A stretch of 64,000 nucleotides of DNA from contig AP014633.1 of assembly GCA_000828835.1 (NCBI GenBank), forward strand, positions 4,278,001 to 4,342,000, in the 5' to 3' direction. Below are positions 36,178-45,776 of this stretch, one piece after another. Source of the DNA: Thioploca ingrica. GTDB taxonomy: Bacteria > Pseudomonadota > Gammaproteobacteria > Beggiatoales > Beggiatoaceae. Made by a program: the position numbers and the translations under genes. Below the pieces are notes generated by a model. It worked only from the letters and a program-made list of their open reading frames with translations, had not been told where the DNA came from and ran no database searches. Every line of letters starts with the position of its first letter. Positions within the stretch are counted from its first letter, which is position 1.

Positions 36178-38514
36178 TTACTTATCTTCAAGTAAAATTT
36201 GTGGTGCCTTCAAATTACTTCTTTCTTTTAATCCATAGAGATAGAAAAAAATTACCGTGAAAATAAACCCGAATAATAACCCACCACTCCAAGCAATAGA
36301 ACTCACTGGATGTTGTGAGAAAGTGGCTAATTGATAGAATAGGGTTGCCCATAAGTAAGCGAGCCCGGTGGTCCAACTCGCTATAAACACGGTCCAAGAT
36401 AAATTCGTTTCTCGATAGATAGCCGCTGTTGCCGCCGCACAGGGAAAATATAATAAGATAAATAATAAATAAGCAAATGCACCGACTTGACCATCAAATC
36501 GAGCTAGCATTGCACTGAAAGTCATGGAGTTAACCGCCACTGCAGCGGTCTTATTGACATGGCCAACATTCACATTGAAAGGCTCCAACAGGCTGTCTTT
36601 GACTTGAACCAGATTATTTGGAATAGTAGCAACCGCCGCTGCCATTCCTTGCCAAAAATTGAAGGTTTTTTTCACTGTTTTAATACCGGCATCGGTTTGA
36701 GCTAACTGCGCATAAAGCGCATCCAAAGTGCCTACTACCGCCTCTTTGGCTAATACGCCGGTTAAAATACCCACTGTGGCTGGCCAATTCTCTTCGGTTA
36801 TGCCCATAGGACTGAAAACCGGTGTTAAAGTGCGTCCAATTTCACTCAATACCGATTTATTACTATTTTCATTACCAAACGAGCCATCGGTACCCCAGGA
36901 ATTCAAAAAAGTTAACACTAACACCATGGGTACAATCACCTGCCCAGCTCGAAACATAAAACTTTTTAACCGCTCCCAAGTTCGCAAGACGATACTTTGT
37001 AGCGTGGGTAAATGGTAAGGCGGTAATTCCATCACAAAGGGAGCTGCTTCACCCTTGAGGAGGGTGTTTTTCATAATCAGTCCGGTCATAACGGCAGCGG
37101 CAATTCCTAATAAATACAAGCCAAATACCAAATTTTGACCACCGACCGGGAAAAAAACCGCAGCAAAAAGCGCATAAACCGGAAGTCGGGCACCGCAAGA
37201 CATAAAGGGATTCATCAAGATAGTTAAAATCCGATCGCGCTGATTTTCTAAAGTGCGGGTAGCCATAATCGCCGGCACATTGCACCCAAAGCCAACAATA
37301 AGTGGCACGAACGATTTACCCGGCAACCCGACAAAACGCATAAACCGGTCCATGACAAAAGCGGCTCTAGCCATGTAGCCCGAATCTTCTAAAAAAGACA
37401 AAAACAGGTACAAAAAACCAATCACCGGAATAAAGGTCGCAATGACTTGAATGCCACCGCCAATCCCATTGGCCAGTAGTGTAATTAACGCGGGTGGTAA
37501 TCCAAGCAACGCTAATAATTCACCAAAACCCTCTACGGCTAAGGTACCAACAAAAATATCAAAAAAATCAATGAAAGCTCCCCCTAAATTAATGGTAAAC
37601 ATAAACATTAAATACATGATAACCAAGAAAATAGGGATACCTAAGGTACGATTAAGGACGATTTTATCAATTTTATCAGATAAAGTACGAGTGACTTTAC
37701 CCGTTGTTTTTACTGTTGCCTCTACCAAATCAGCGATAAAAGCATAACGACTATCGGCTACTAAAATATCAACTTCTTCATCATCTAACTCGTCAGCAAT
37801 TTGCTGTTGCCACTTCGTTATTGCTTGCTGAAGTGGTTCAGCGATAACCGCTATTGCTGAGGTATCATCCTCTAATAATTTTAACGTTATCCACCGGACA
37901 TGCGATTGTTTGTGCTTAGGTAAGTGCGTGTGAACCGTTGGGGATAACTGCGTAATGCCTTGTTCTATTATCTCCGGATATTCTACTTGAACTGGCGGAA
38001 TAGCGCCGGCTTCAGCGGCTTGGTTAATGACGGTTTTAAGTTCTTCAATCCCCTGGCGGTGAGCCGCACTGATAGGAATGACCGGAACCCCCAGTTGTTT
38101 AGCTAAACCCGCCAAATCAATTTTAATCTGACGTTGTTTAGCGATATCCATCATATTGATGGCGATGACTAAAGGGATTCCAATTTCCAAGAGTTGAGTG
38201 GTGAGGTACAAATTTCTCTCTAAATTAGCGGCATCAATGATATTCACAATCAAATGCGCCTCACCGGACAGAATATAATTCTGCGCAATTTGCTCATCGA
38301 GCGAAGTCATACCCGGGGTAATATCCAGCGAATAAATACCCGGTAAATCAACTAATTCAATATCATGACCCTGGTGTTGGTAATAACCGACTTTGCGATC
38401 AACCGTCACCCCTGGCCAATTACCCACTCGTTGTCGCGAGCCAGTTAAGACGTTGAATAATGTCGTTTTACCACAATTGGGGTTACCAACCACGCCAATG
38501 ACAAGGTGATTCAT
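36178..38514 (-). CDS. feoB: Ferrous iron transporter FeoB
   Basis: FeoB is the inner-membrane Fe(II) transporter driven by an N-terminal G domain. Visible are G1 GNPNCGKTT (residues 10-18), G3 DLPGIYS, G4 NMMD and the spacer domain, then the two Gate regions with many helices (FIPVIGFLYLFLSFLEDSGY, GFGCNVPAIMATRTLE with the conserved Cys, and EAVVGTLDALY). Length 778 is normal. Its start overlaps the feoA stop by 4 bp, so the genes are translationally coupled. Confidence 0.98.
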   Translation of the reverse strand: MNHLVIGVVGNPNCGKTTLFNVLTGSRQRVGNWPGVTVDRKVGYYQHQGHDIELVDLPGIYSLDITPGMTSLDEQIAQNYILSGEAHLIVNIIDAANLERNLYLTTQLLEIGIPLVIAINMMDIAKQRQIKIDLAGLAKQLGVPVIPISAAHRQGIEELKTVINQAAEAGAIPPVQVEYPEIIEQGITQLSPTVHTHLPKHKQSHVRWITLKLLEDDTSAIAVIAEPLQQAITKWQQQIADELDDEEVDILVADSRYAFIADLVEATVKTTGKVTRTLSDKIDKIVLNRTLGIPIFLVIMYLMFMFTINLGGAFIDFFDIFVGTLAVEGFGELLALLGLPPALITLLANGIGGGIQVIATFIPVIGFLYLFLSFLEDSGYMARAAFVMDRFMRFVGLPGKSFVPLIVGFGCNVPAIMATRTLENQRDRILTILMNPFMSCGARLPVYALFAAVFFPVGGQNLVFGLYLLGIAAAVMTGLIMKNTLLKGEAAPFVMELPPYHLPTLQSIVLRTWERLKSFMFRAGQVIVPMVLVLTFLNSWGTDGSFGNENSNKSVLSEIGRTLTPVFSPMGITEENWPATVGILTGVLAKEAVVGTLDALYAQLAQTDAGIKTVKKTFNFWQGMAAAVATIPNNLVQVKDSLLEPFNVNVGHVNKTAAVAVNSMTFSAMLARFDGQVGAFAYLLFILLYFPCAAATAAIYRETNLSWTVFIASWTTGLAYLWATLFYQLATFSQHPVSSIAWSGGLLFGFIFTVIFFYLYGLKERSNLKAPQILLEDK

Positions 38515-38750
38515 CGTTCAATTTTCTCCACCAATAAAGTCGCCGCTTCATCTTGTCGTAAACTCATAGAATAACCACGGACCTTGATTTCAACTGGGTC
38601 ACCGAGTGGTGCATAACGGGTAATGCTAAATTCGGTTCCGGGTGTTAGCCCCATCGCCAGTAACTTTTTTCGATAACTTTTGTTCCCTGGTTGAAAACCA
38701 ACGACTTTTCCATTATCACCCAGTGCCATATCACGTAAGCTGAGGGTCAT
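38511..38750 (-). CDS. feoA: FeoA-domain protein (proximal to feoB)
   Basis: The 79-residue SH3-like protein has the FeoA pattern: LRDMALGDNGKVVGF, YRKKLLAMGLTPGTEF, APLGDPVEIKVRGYSMSLR. FeoA is a cytoplasmic partner thought to interact with the FeoB G domain. It overlaps feoB by 4 bp and the upstream feoA-like gene by 1 bp. Confidence 0.93.
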   Translation of the reverse strand: MTLSLRDMALGDNGKVVGFQPGNKSYRKKLLAMGLTPGTEFSITRYAPLGDPVEIKVRGYSMSLRQDEAATLLVEKIER

Positions 38751-39019
38751 TAAGACAAGTTCTCCACCACGGGAACCACCAAAATTTTATTCGCCATACC
38801 GGCACCTAAAGCCAATCTAGATTCTCCACGGGCGATAACTAAGCCAGTACCTTTCTGACGTTGTAAGATTTGTAATTGAGTATCCTCTACCATTCCCATT
38901 GCCATCAAACGTTTGGCTAAGTTTTTTCCACCGATAACGCTCACAATTTTGACAATTTCCCCTTCACTAGCCATTCCCAAAGGAAATACATGGCTGGTGT
39001 TGCTGCTATTCATTAACAT
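38750..39019 (-). CDS. feoA: Second FeoA-domain protein (operon head)
   Basis: The 89-residue product has VSVIGGKNLAKRLMAMGMVE, TQLQILQRQKGTGLVIARGE and LALGAGMANKILV, again a FeoA fold but divergent from the next gene. Two FeoA proteins before FeoB occur in several proteobacteria; whether both contact FeoB is unknown. Translation starts at one of two near ATG codons (MLMNSS). A Fur-box-like promoter lies about 65 bp upstream. Confidence 0.92.
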   Translation of the reverse strand: MLMNSSNTSHVFPLGMASEGEIVKIVSVIGGKNLAKRLMAMGMVEDTQLQILQRQKGTGLVIARGESRLALGAGMANKILVVPVVENLS

Positions 39020-39079
39020 CGTATTTTAAATTCCTCGGTTGTGTTCTTTAAAAAATAGGCTTCGCTTAATTGCATAATC

Positions 39080-39111
39080 TAAATGATAATGGTTTTTATT
39101 TAACTTGAAAA
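39080..39111 (-). promoter_or_regulatory. Putative Fur box overlapping the feo promoter
   Basis: On the minus strand TTTTCA (complement of 39106-39111) and TATCAT (39083-39088) are spaced 17 bp. The -10 lies inside AAAAACCATTATCATTT, which resembles the Fur consensus built on ATTATCATT hexamers. Iron-repressed control of the feo operon would be the expected arrangement. Confidence 0.55.
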
Positions 39112-39294
39112 GCATTGTTTTAAAAAAAACTTTAATACTCAATGTTCAAGTTTTTCACAGTATCATTATGTTATGAAATTGGATATTTTAATAACAGACA
39201 ACGAGGGTCATTTTGATCAATAATAAAATCTTTATTTGAATTCGTAGGATGAGTAGAGGCGTCAGCCGAAATCCCTCACATTGAGTAAAGTTTT

Positions 39295-40089
39295 ATGAAA
39301 CAAGTGGCTTCATTACGTTATGGTGTTATCTTCAAAAAAGCCTTTTCGCAACCCGATATTTTTAAAGCGTTTGTGAAAGATTTCCTCAATATTGAATTAG
39401 AAATTGACCAAGTCGAAACCGAAAAATCTTTTTCACCGCCGATTGGTCGGGTGGATTCCCATTTTGATTTATATGCCGAAGATAAACGCAATCGCGTGAT
39501 TGTGGACATTCAACATGTTAAGTTTCCCGACCACTATGACCGATTTTTGCATTATCACTGTGCCGCCATGTTAGAACAAGTGGGCAGTGCTGAAAGCTAT
39601 AGCCCGAATTTAAAAGTCTTTACCATTGTGGTCTTAACCTCGGGTGATAAGCATCAAGTACCGATGGCCGTGATTGACTTTGACCCCAAGGACTGGTTCA
39701 CCGGTAAACCACTGGGAGAAATCGCTCATCGGGTTTTATACCTTTGTCCCAAGTATGCTGATGAAATGACACCGGAACCGTATCGACAATGGCTCCTGGC
39801 TATCGATGACAGTCTTGACGGCGAAGTGGAGGAATCGCATTATACGCATCCCCGTTTACGCCAAGTCTTTGAGTTGATCGAAAGAGATGAAATTACTCCC
39901 CAAGAACGCGCCCGAATGAAAGATGAATATGGCTATGAACAACTCCGTCAGGAAAAGTACCAAGAAGGTTTAATGGAAGGAAAAATAGCGATTGCCAAGA
40001 ATCTATTAACAATGGGTTTAGACACATCGATTATTGCTCAAGCGACGGGATTGTCAGAACCAGAAATTGAAAAATTAAGAGGAATATAA
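39295..40089 (+). CDS. Rpn/PD-(D/E)XK nuclease family protein
   Basis: The 264-residue product begins MKQVASLRYGVIFKKAFSQP, the N-terminal block of Rpn (recombination-promoting nuclease, formerly transposase_31) proteins. HFDLYAEDKRNRVIVDIQ (Asp58, Asp71, Gln73) matches the PD-(D/E)XK core, with Asp in place of the usual Glu in the ExQ motif, and FLHYHCAAMLEQ follows. The C-terminal coiled region (YEQLRQEKYQEGLMEGKI, IAKNLLTMGLDTSIIAQATG) is typical. Such genes are multicopy in Beggiatoa-like genomes and act in recombination or phage defence. It is flanked by palindromic repeats. Confidence 0.85.
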   Translation: MKQVASLRYGVIFKKAFSQPDIFKAFVKDFLNIELEIDQVETEKSFSPPIGRVDSHFDLYAEDKRNRVIVDIQHVKFPDHYDRFLHYHCAAMLEQVGSAESYSPNLKVFTIVVLTSGDKHQVPMAVIDFDPKDWFTGKPLGEIAHRVLYLCPKYADEMTPEPYRQWLLAIDDSLDGEVEESHYTHPRLRQVFELIERDEITPQERARMKDEYGYEQLRQEKYQEGLMEGKIAIAKNLLTMGLDTSIIAQATGLSEPEIEKLRGI

Positions 40090-40100
40090 ATCAGCAACGG

Positions 40101-40134
40101 GTAGGTTAGACCAAGTGAAATGGATTTAACCTAC
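40101..40134. repeat. Small palindromic repeat
   Basis: GTAGGTTA and TAACCTAC flank a GACCAAGTGAAATGGATT core just after the Rpn-like gene; related to the other GTAGG/CCTAC units. Confidence 0.5.
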
Positions 40135-40328
40135 CTCGCCTAGGTAAAACATAAAAATTACCATAAAATTATTTTTTTGGCTTTACTTAATTTAACCTAT
40201 TAAAACATAAATAAATATTCGTTTGGCCAAATAAAGTTTAAATGTGATTAAGAAAAGCATATACTAACTGAAATTTTGGTCAAACATGCTCACTCTCAGT
40301 GAGTTTTCCAATTTGGAGGAGTACGCCG

Positions 40329-43300
40329 ATGTTAAAATACAAGTATTTGTTACTATTGGTTAAAACAATAATAGGTGTATTACTCTATCTGCCAACAATT
40401 ACTTTGCCCGCGAATACTTCCGATCCGCCAACGGTACCCGAACCGCTACAATCTTGGATACCTTGGGTATTACATGAACAGCAAAATAAAGTCTGTCCTT
40501 ATTATTACAATCAACCGCCGGTTTCAATTGCTCAGCAACAACAACCTAATGAACCGATTTGTTATTGGCCTTCTTATTTAGAATTAAAGGTAACCAATCA
40601 GCAGGGCCAATTTCGGCAAATCTGGCAAGTCTATGCCCCCGGTTGGATTAATTTGCCGGGAGATAAAGATTATTGGCCGCAGCAAGTCAAGCTGAATGGT
40701 AACCCCGCCTTAGTAGCTGATAGAAATGAAATTCCGAGTGTATTTGTTACTGAAGGTGAATTCATTCTCGAAGGTCAATTTCGTTGGGATGAACGACCGA
40801 AATCTCTCTCTATCCCAGTTCAAACTGGTTTAGTTAATTTAATGATAGACAATACTGCGGTTGATATTCCGCAATTTGATGAACAAGGACGCTTATGGCT
40901 TAACCAACAGGGGAAAGCACAAAGTGCCGGCGCAGCGAATGAAAATCGTCTCGATCTCAAAGTATATCGGCAAGTCATTGATGAAATTCCTTTACAAGTC
41001 GTTACCCGCATTGATTTAGAAGTGGCTGGTCATCATCGGGAAGTTTTACTCGGTCCAGTCGTGCTCGCCAAACAGCATCCCCTGTCTTTAGAAAGTCCGC
41101 TACCCGCTCGGTTAGAAACGGATGGACGTTTACGTCTGCAAATTCGACCGGGGTCTTGGACGATTGTTCTCAGAACGAGACAAGATGGCCAAGTTGAACA
41201 AATTGGTTTATCAACCCCGCAAAGTCAATGGGTAGACGAAGAAGTTTGGGTTTTTGAAGCCCGTAACGATTTGAGGATGGTCGAAGTGGAGGGCGTTGCC
41301 GCTATAGATCCTCAGCAAACGACTTTACCAGAAGAATGGCGTTCCCTGCCAGCTTATCAAATTCATCCCGGGGAAACATTCAAGTTAGTGGAAAAACGTC
41401 GAGGTGATCCGCAACCGATTCCGGATCAACTGCAGTTAGACCGCCATTTTTGGCTCGATTTTGATGGTCACGGTTATAGTATTCAAGATCACATTACCGG
41501 CACGATGACCCGAGGCTGGCGTCTAGAAATGCAAGCTCCGGCTGTGTTAGGTCGTGTCGGTATTTATAATGAAAATCAATTTATTACTCGGTTAACTGCC
41601 GCTAGTCAAATGGGCGTAGAGGTTCGCCGGGGTCAAATTGAACTGCTGGCGGATAGTCGCCTAGAAGATGCTTTAAATCAACTGCCGGCCACCGGTTGGG
41701 ATCATGATTTCCATCAAGTTGGCGCTACTTTACATTTACCCCCCGGTTGGCGATTATTCAATGCTCAAGGGGTTGATAAAGTACCCGATACTTGGCTAGA
41801 ACAATGGACATTGTTAGATTTATTCATCGTGCTAATTTTAGCCGCTGCGATGGGTAAATTATGGCGGTGGTGGTTGGGGGTGTTAACTTTAATGACGTTG
41901 GGGTTGATCTATCATGAACCGCAAGCGCCGCCAATGTGGGTGTGGTTAAATATCCTTGTCGCGATGGCACTGTTGCGGGTATTGCCTACTTTAGGACGGT
42001 TAAGTGCCGCAGTCCGTTTATATCAGAATTTAAGTCTTATCACTCTGGTTATCTTGGCATTCCCTTTCATGATTCAGCAAGCCCGGCAAAGTATTTATCC
42101 GCAATTAGAATATTATTGGAAATCGCTAGAAGGTTATGGTGTTGCACCATCCGGTGACGTTGCTCAATACGTTATTACTGCTGAAAAACCGGCGGTGCCG
42201 ATAAATGCACCAATGGTGTCTTCTGAAAAAGCAGATACAGACCAAATAGCGGGAGCACAAGTAACAGAAGCACAAGTAACAGAAGCACAAGTAACACTAG
42301 AAAAGAAGCAAGATGCCTATCAAGAAAGTGGTAGTAGTGAGTATTCTTATTCTTCAAGGATGAGAGGGGAAGGAAAACGTAAGCAACAAGTACTCGTACA
42401 AATTGATCCCAACGCGCAAGTCCAAACGGGGCCAGGGTTACCACAATGGGGATGGCGTGATATTCCCATGTATTGGAATGGACCGGTTACTAAAAATCAA
42501 ACTGTCCAATTATGGCTGATCTCGCCAACAGTAAATAGCTTATTGGGATGGTTACGCGTGGGATTAGTCGCTCTTCTTACCGGATTTTTACTATGGCAAG
42601 CGTGGAATAGCACAGTACGCAGATTGTTGCAACCCCAACCTTTGTTACCATCGTCAACCTGGCTCATGGTGGTTAGTTTAGGAATTGTTTGCCTAACATT
42701 TTCTACCCATAGTTTTGCTGAAGAAGAAGCCACTCCTTCAACTCGAGCGTCATCCATTATCGAAATTCCCATTTTTAAACCCTATCCGCCGCGATTTTTA
42801 CTAGAAGAATTACAAGCGCGTTTATTGGCATCACCCAAATGTTTACCCACTTGTGCCAGTAGTCCACGCTTATTATTAAAAATTGATCGGGATCAATTGA
42901 GTGGTCAAATGGAAATTCACACGTTGGCAGCGGTGGCGGTACCTTTACCCGGTTCGGCTAAACAATGGTTACCTCAGCAAATCGTGGTTGACGGTGAACT
43001 GGCTACCGGATTACGGCGTGATGAAAATGGTCAACTATGGCTTAACCTGACTCCAGGGATTCACCAAATTCAATTCGCTGGCATTTTACCTCATCACCAA
43101 ACGGTGCAATTAGCTTTACCGTTAAAACCCCATTTCGTGGCTATTCAGAACCAAGGATGGCATATCGAGGGTATTCATGAAAACGGCACCGTGGATGAGC
43201 AATTGCAATTTACGCGCACCGATGAAACGCAATTGGCTACTTTAGAAGTGGGTCATCTTGATCCGTTTGTGCGCATTGAACGGACTTTGCGACTGGGACT

Positions 43301-44618
43301 AGATTGGCAGGTGGAAACCAAAGTGGTTCGCTTAACGCCAATCGGTTCGCCAATCGTCTTAAAAATTCCCTTACTGCCAGGAGAATCTGTTACGACTGCG
43401 GAAGTCAGAGTTGAAGCGGGACAAGCTTTAATTAATTTATCACCGACTCAAGCAGAAACCGAATGGGTATCGGTATTTAATAAACAGGAAACCCTTAACC
43501 TGACGGCGCCGATCAATCCGTTTAGTACCGAAATCTGGCGATTGGACACCAGTGCGATTTGGCATGTTGAGATTGAAGGTATTCCGATTATTCATCATCA
43601 AAATGCCGAAGGACAATGGTTACCCGAATGGCGACCTTGGCCAGGAGAACAAATTACTCTACATTTGACTCGTCCTCAGGGAGTCACCGGCCAAGTATTA
43701 ACGATTGATAGAAGTCATTTATTAGTTAATCCGGGTCAACGTATTACCGATAGCACGCTCACTTTAAATTTACGCAGCAGTCGTGGTGGCCAACATCCGC
43801 TGATGCTTCCTGAAAATGCGGAATTACAAGCGGTAAAAATTAACGGTGAAAGTCAACCGATTCGTCAAGAAGGTCGTGCTATCACGTTACCCGTCAAACC
43901 GGGTGAACAAGCGGTTGAAATCGCTTTTCGTCAACCCATCGGTATCCAATCGCGATTAACCACGCCGACTCTCGATTTAAGCTTGGAAAGTGTTAACACC
44001 AACATTCAAGTGAATATGCCAGATAACCGTTGGATTTTATGGGTTGGTGGTCAGCCAATTGGGCCGGCGGTGATGATATGGGGGGTTCTGATTGTCATTG
44101 GCATAGCGGCTATTGGTTTGGGTCAAATTTCGCTAACACCTTTAAAAAGTTATCAGTGGTTCTTGCTCGGAATGGTACTTAGTCAAGTTTCAGTACCGCT
44201 GATGTTAAGTGTAGTGGCTTGGTTTATGGCTTTAGGTTGGCGAGAACAGCTTGCAGCAGATACGCCCGCTTGGCAATTTAATCTTATTCAAGTTGGATTG
44301 GAAATTTTAACAATGATAGCGTTGTATGCGCTTATTCTGGCGATTAAACAGGGATTACTCGGTAGTCCGGAGATGCACATCGCCGGTAACGGTTCTAATG
44401 CAAGCCAACTATTATGGTATCAAGACCGCACGGATAAAGTACTTCCGCAAGTCTGGGTGTTGTCATTACCCCTCTATGTTTATCGAATCGCTATGTTATT
44501 GTGGGCATTGTGGTTGTCATTAGCTTTATTACAATGGTTAAAATGGGGGTGGCAGTGTTTTAGTTCAAACGTTTTGTGGAAAAAACCACTCTGGGAGAAA
44601 AAATCTCTGGTTTCTTAA
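40329..44618 (+). CDS. Giant envelope protein (about 1429 residues) with repeated beta module and polytopic membrane regions
   Basis: The start at ATG 40329 has TTGGAGGAG nine bases upstream and gives a signal/anchor helix (YLLLLVKTIIGVLLYLPTI). Two long extracytoplasmic regions (about 35-500 and 810-1240) alternate with membrane clusters (about 505-610, 715-735, 755-780 and 1245-1420). A module recurs at least three times, seen as YWPQQVKLNGNPALVADR, QWLPQQIVVDGELATGLRRD and ENAELQAVKINGESQPIR, each followed by a W/P-rich strand and a PG(E/I)...(F)R segment. A low-complexity linker encoded by 15-bp repeats (42254-42298) joins the halves. I recognise no named family. It could be a cell-surface assembly or export scaffold. 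It is the largest unknown in the window. Confidence 0.72.
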   Translation: MLKYKYLLLLVKTIIGVLLYLPTITLPANTSDPPTVPEPLQSWIPWVLHEQQNKVCPYYYNQPPVSIAQQQQPNEPICYWPSYLELKVTNQQGQFRQIWQVYAPGWINLPGDKDYWPQQVKLNGNPALVADRNEIPSVFVTEGEFILEGQFRWDERPKSLSIPVQTGLVNLMIDNTAVDIPQFDEQGRLWLNQQGKAQSAGAANENRLDLKVYRQVIDEIPLQVVTRIDLEVAGHHREVLLGPVVLAKQHPLSLESPLPARLETDGRLRLQIRPGSWTIVLRTRQDGQVEQIGLSTPQSQWVDEEVWVFEARNDLRMVEVEGVAAIDPQQTTLPEEWRSLPAYQIHPGETFKLVEKRRGDPQPIPDQLQLDRHFWLDFDGHGYSIQDHITGTMTRGWRLEMQAPAVLGRVGIYNENQFITRLTAASQMGVEVRRGQIELLADSRLEDALNQLPATGWDHDFHQVGATLHLPPGWRLFNAQGVDKVPDTWLEQWTLLDLFIVLILAAAMGKLWRWWLGVLTLMTLGLIYHEPQAPPMWVWLNILVAMALLRVLPTLGRLSAAVRLYQNLSLITLVILAFPFMIQQARQSIYPQLEYYWKSLEGYGVAPSGDVAQYVITAEKPAVPINAPMVSSEKADTDQIAGAQVTEAQVTEAQVTLEKKQDAYQESGSSEYSYSSRMRGEGKRKQQVLVQIDPNAQVQTGPGLPQWGWRDIPMYWNGPVTKNQTVQLWLISPTVNSLLGWLRVGLVALLTGFLLWQAWNSTVRRLLQPQPLLPSSTWLMVVSLGIVCLTFSTHSFAEEEATPSTRASSIIEIPIFKPYPPRFLLEELQARLLASPKCLPTCASSPRLLLKIDRDQLSGQMEIHTLAAVAVPLPGSAKQWLPQQIVVDGELATGLRRDENGQLWLNLTPGIHQIQFAGILPHHQTVQLALPLKPHFVAIQNQGWHIEGIHENGTVDEQLQFTRTDETQLATLEVGHLDPFVRIERTLRLGLDWQVETKVVRLTPIGSPIVLKIPLLPGESVTTAEVRVEAGQALINLSPTQAETEWVSVFNKQETLNLTAPINPFSTEIWRLDTSAIWHVEIEGIPIIHHQNAEGQWLPEWRPWPGEQITLHLTRPQGVTGQVLTIDRSHLLVNPGQRITDSTLTLNLRSSRGGQHPLMLPENAELQAVKINGESQPIRQEGRAITLPVKPGEQAVEIAFRQPIGIQSRLTTPTLDLSLESVNTNIQVNMPDNRWILWVGGQPIGPAVMIWGVLIVIGIAAIGLGQISLTPLKSYQWFLLGMVLSQVSVPLMLSVVAWFMALGWREQLAADTPAWQFNLIQVGLEILTMIALYALILAIKQGLLGSPEMHIAGNGSNASQLLWYQDRTDKVLPQVWVLSLPLYVYRIAMLLWALWLSLALLQWLKWGWQCFSSNVLWKKPLWEKKSLVS
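42254..42298 (+). repeat. Three tandem 15-bp units inside the giant gene
   Basis: AGCACAAGTAACAGA is repeated exactly twice and then once with the last three bases changed. It encodes AQVTE repeats in the linker of the giant envelope protein and keeps frame, so copy number can vary without breaking the gene. Confidence 0.85.
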
Positions 44619-44699
44619 AAAAATTAACTCAGTTAAGGGATTAATCAGATTAAAGTTTTTTCTTGAAATAATCTGGTCCTTAGGGGGAGAAAAACTAAG

Positions 44700-45128
44700 A
44701 TGAGAAAGATTCTTTACGGAAATTGCTTGCAGAAATTGGAAATTTTAGATGGTTTGGAAAGTTATATTTTTAACGATGTATTAAGATTTTCTGATAGAGC
44801 TTCAGCTTTCTGTTGCCTTTTGGAGTTATCGCGTAATCACTCAAATATGGTTGCCTTGCGAGAAGTTATTTTCGCTAACGAGCGGACTTGTTTTAGTAAT
44901 GATAGCATAACTCTTGAACGACTTTCATGGAAGTTAGTCAATGGTTCCATCAAACTGAGATTACTAACGGAAGTTCCTCAACAACTATCAGCAAACGAAA
45001 ACGAATATGATGCGCTAATCCAAAAATACGTCAAACAACTCAATGACAAAGTTGCTGAATTAAATAAGAAATATACTCAATGGGATAGCAAGTACCAAAG
45101 CAACTTCAGCCCTTTAGATTGGCGATAG
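44700..45128 (+). CDS. Unknown helical protein, first of a three-gene run
   Basis: The 142-residue product has no signal peptide or membrane helix. It is helical and rich in charged residues, with LLELSRNHSNMVALREVIF, LSWKLVNGSIKLRLLTEVP and a C-terminal heptad-like segment LIQKYVKQLNDKVAELNKKY. The ribosome site AGGGGGAG is strong. It precedes the muramidase-like gene by 9 bp, so the two are probably co-translated. A role as adaptor, chaperone or delivery partner of the next product is possible by position only. Confidence 0.65.
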   Translation: MRKILYGNCLQKLEILDGLESYIFNDVLRFSDRASAFCCLLELSRNHSNMVALREVIFANERTCFSNDSITLERLSWKLVNGSIKLRLLTEVPQQLSANENEYDALIQKYVKQLNDKVAELNKKYTQWDSKYQSNFSPLDWR

Positions 45129-45137
45129 ATAAAAGCC

Positions 45138-45776
45138 ATGATATTTTTAGAAACTCAAGGACCTTACACTGGTAAAGATGCTTGGCGAAAAAATGAAGCT
45201 TGGCAATATGATCCCATGCAGGTGGCCAATCAAGGGGATTTTGCACTGGATACAATTAGAACCGGAAAAGAAAATACCGATCTCCTCTCTACTCAGACGT
45301 TGCCTAATAGACTTGCTGGAGTAAAACACACCTCATTTAAAAATGGTAGTCCAAATTACAGCGATTATGGTCGTCGGAAGGAAACTGAGAAGATGACACC
45401 TGAACTGAGCATAGAAACTGGTGTAATTTGGTTGTTTAGGAAAGCAATTTCCAAGGTAGATGTGGTCTCAGTACCTAAGGGTGAACAAATTTTTTCTTAT
45501 ACGGTAAAAAAGGGTGATAACGGTTATTCTAAAATAATTAACAATATTAAGACTACCGTGACGGAACTTGAAATTCAAAATGGCAAGAATAAAGTGATTC
45601 ATGAAAATGACGTCCTCAAGTACAGGGAAGCTTCTATAGAAAGACGAATATCTTCTTGGAAAAGCTGGAGTCAAACAATTCAGGCTTATAATAGTAAAGA
45701 CGGCTATTATGAGCGGGTGAATACCTATTATCAGAAGTTAACGAAAGGTGCACCCTGTTTTGGAGTGAAGAAATGA
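45138..45776 (+). CDS. Lysozyme-like/LysM protein without signal peptide, candidate secreted effector
   Basis: The 212-residue product begins MIFLETQGPYTG, with a Glu at residue 4 followed by YDPMQVANQGD, a layout recalling the catalytic Glu and MQ motif of transglycosylase/goose-lysozyme folds. KMTPELSIETGVIWLFRK follows, then a LysM-like unit YTVKKGDNGYSKI...VLKYREA (residues about 116-158), and QAYNSKDGYYERVNTYYQKL near the end, like the AYN motif of SLT domains. An in-frame stop just upstream fixes the N-terminus, and there is no signal peptide. Its stop overlaps the start of the secreted LRR gene (ATGA). The enzymatic assignment is an inference from short motifs. Confidence 0.6.
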   Translation: MIFLETQGPYTGKDAWRKNEAWQYDPMQVANQGDFALDTIRTGKENTDLLSTQTLPNRLAGVKHTSFKNGSPNYSDYGRRKETEKMTPELSIETGVIWLFRKAISKVDVVSVPKGEQIFSYTVKKGDNGYSKIINNIKTTVTELEIQNGKNKVIHENDVLKYREASIERRISSWKSWSQTIQAYNSKDGYYERVNTYYQKLTKGAPCFGVKK

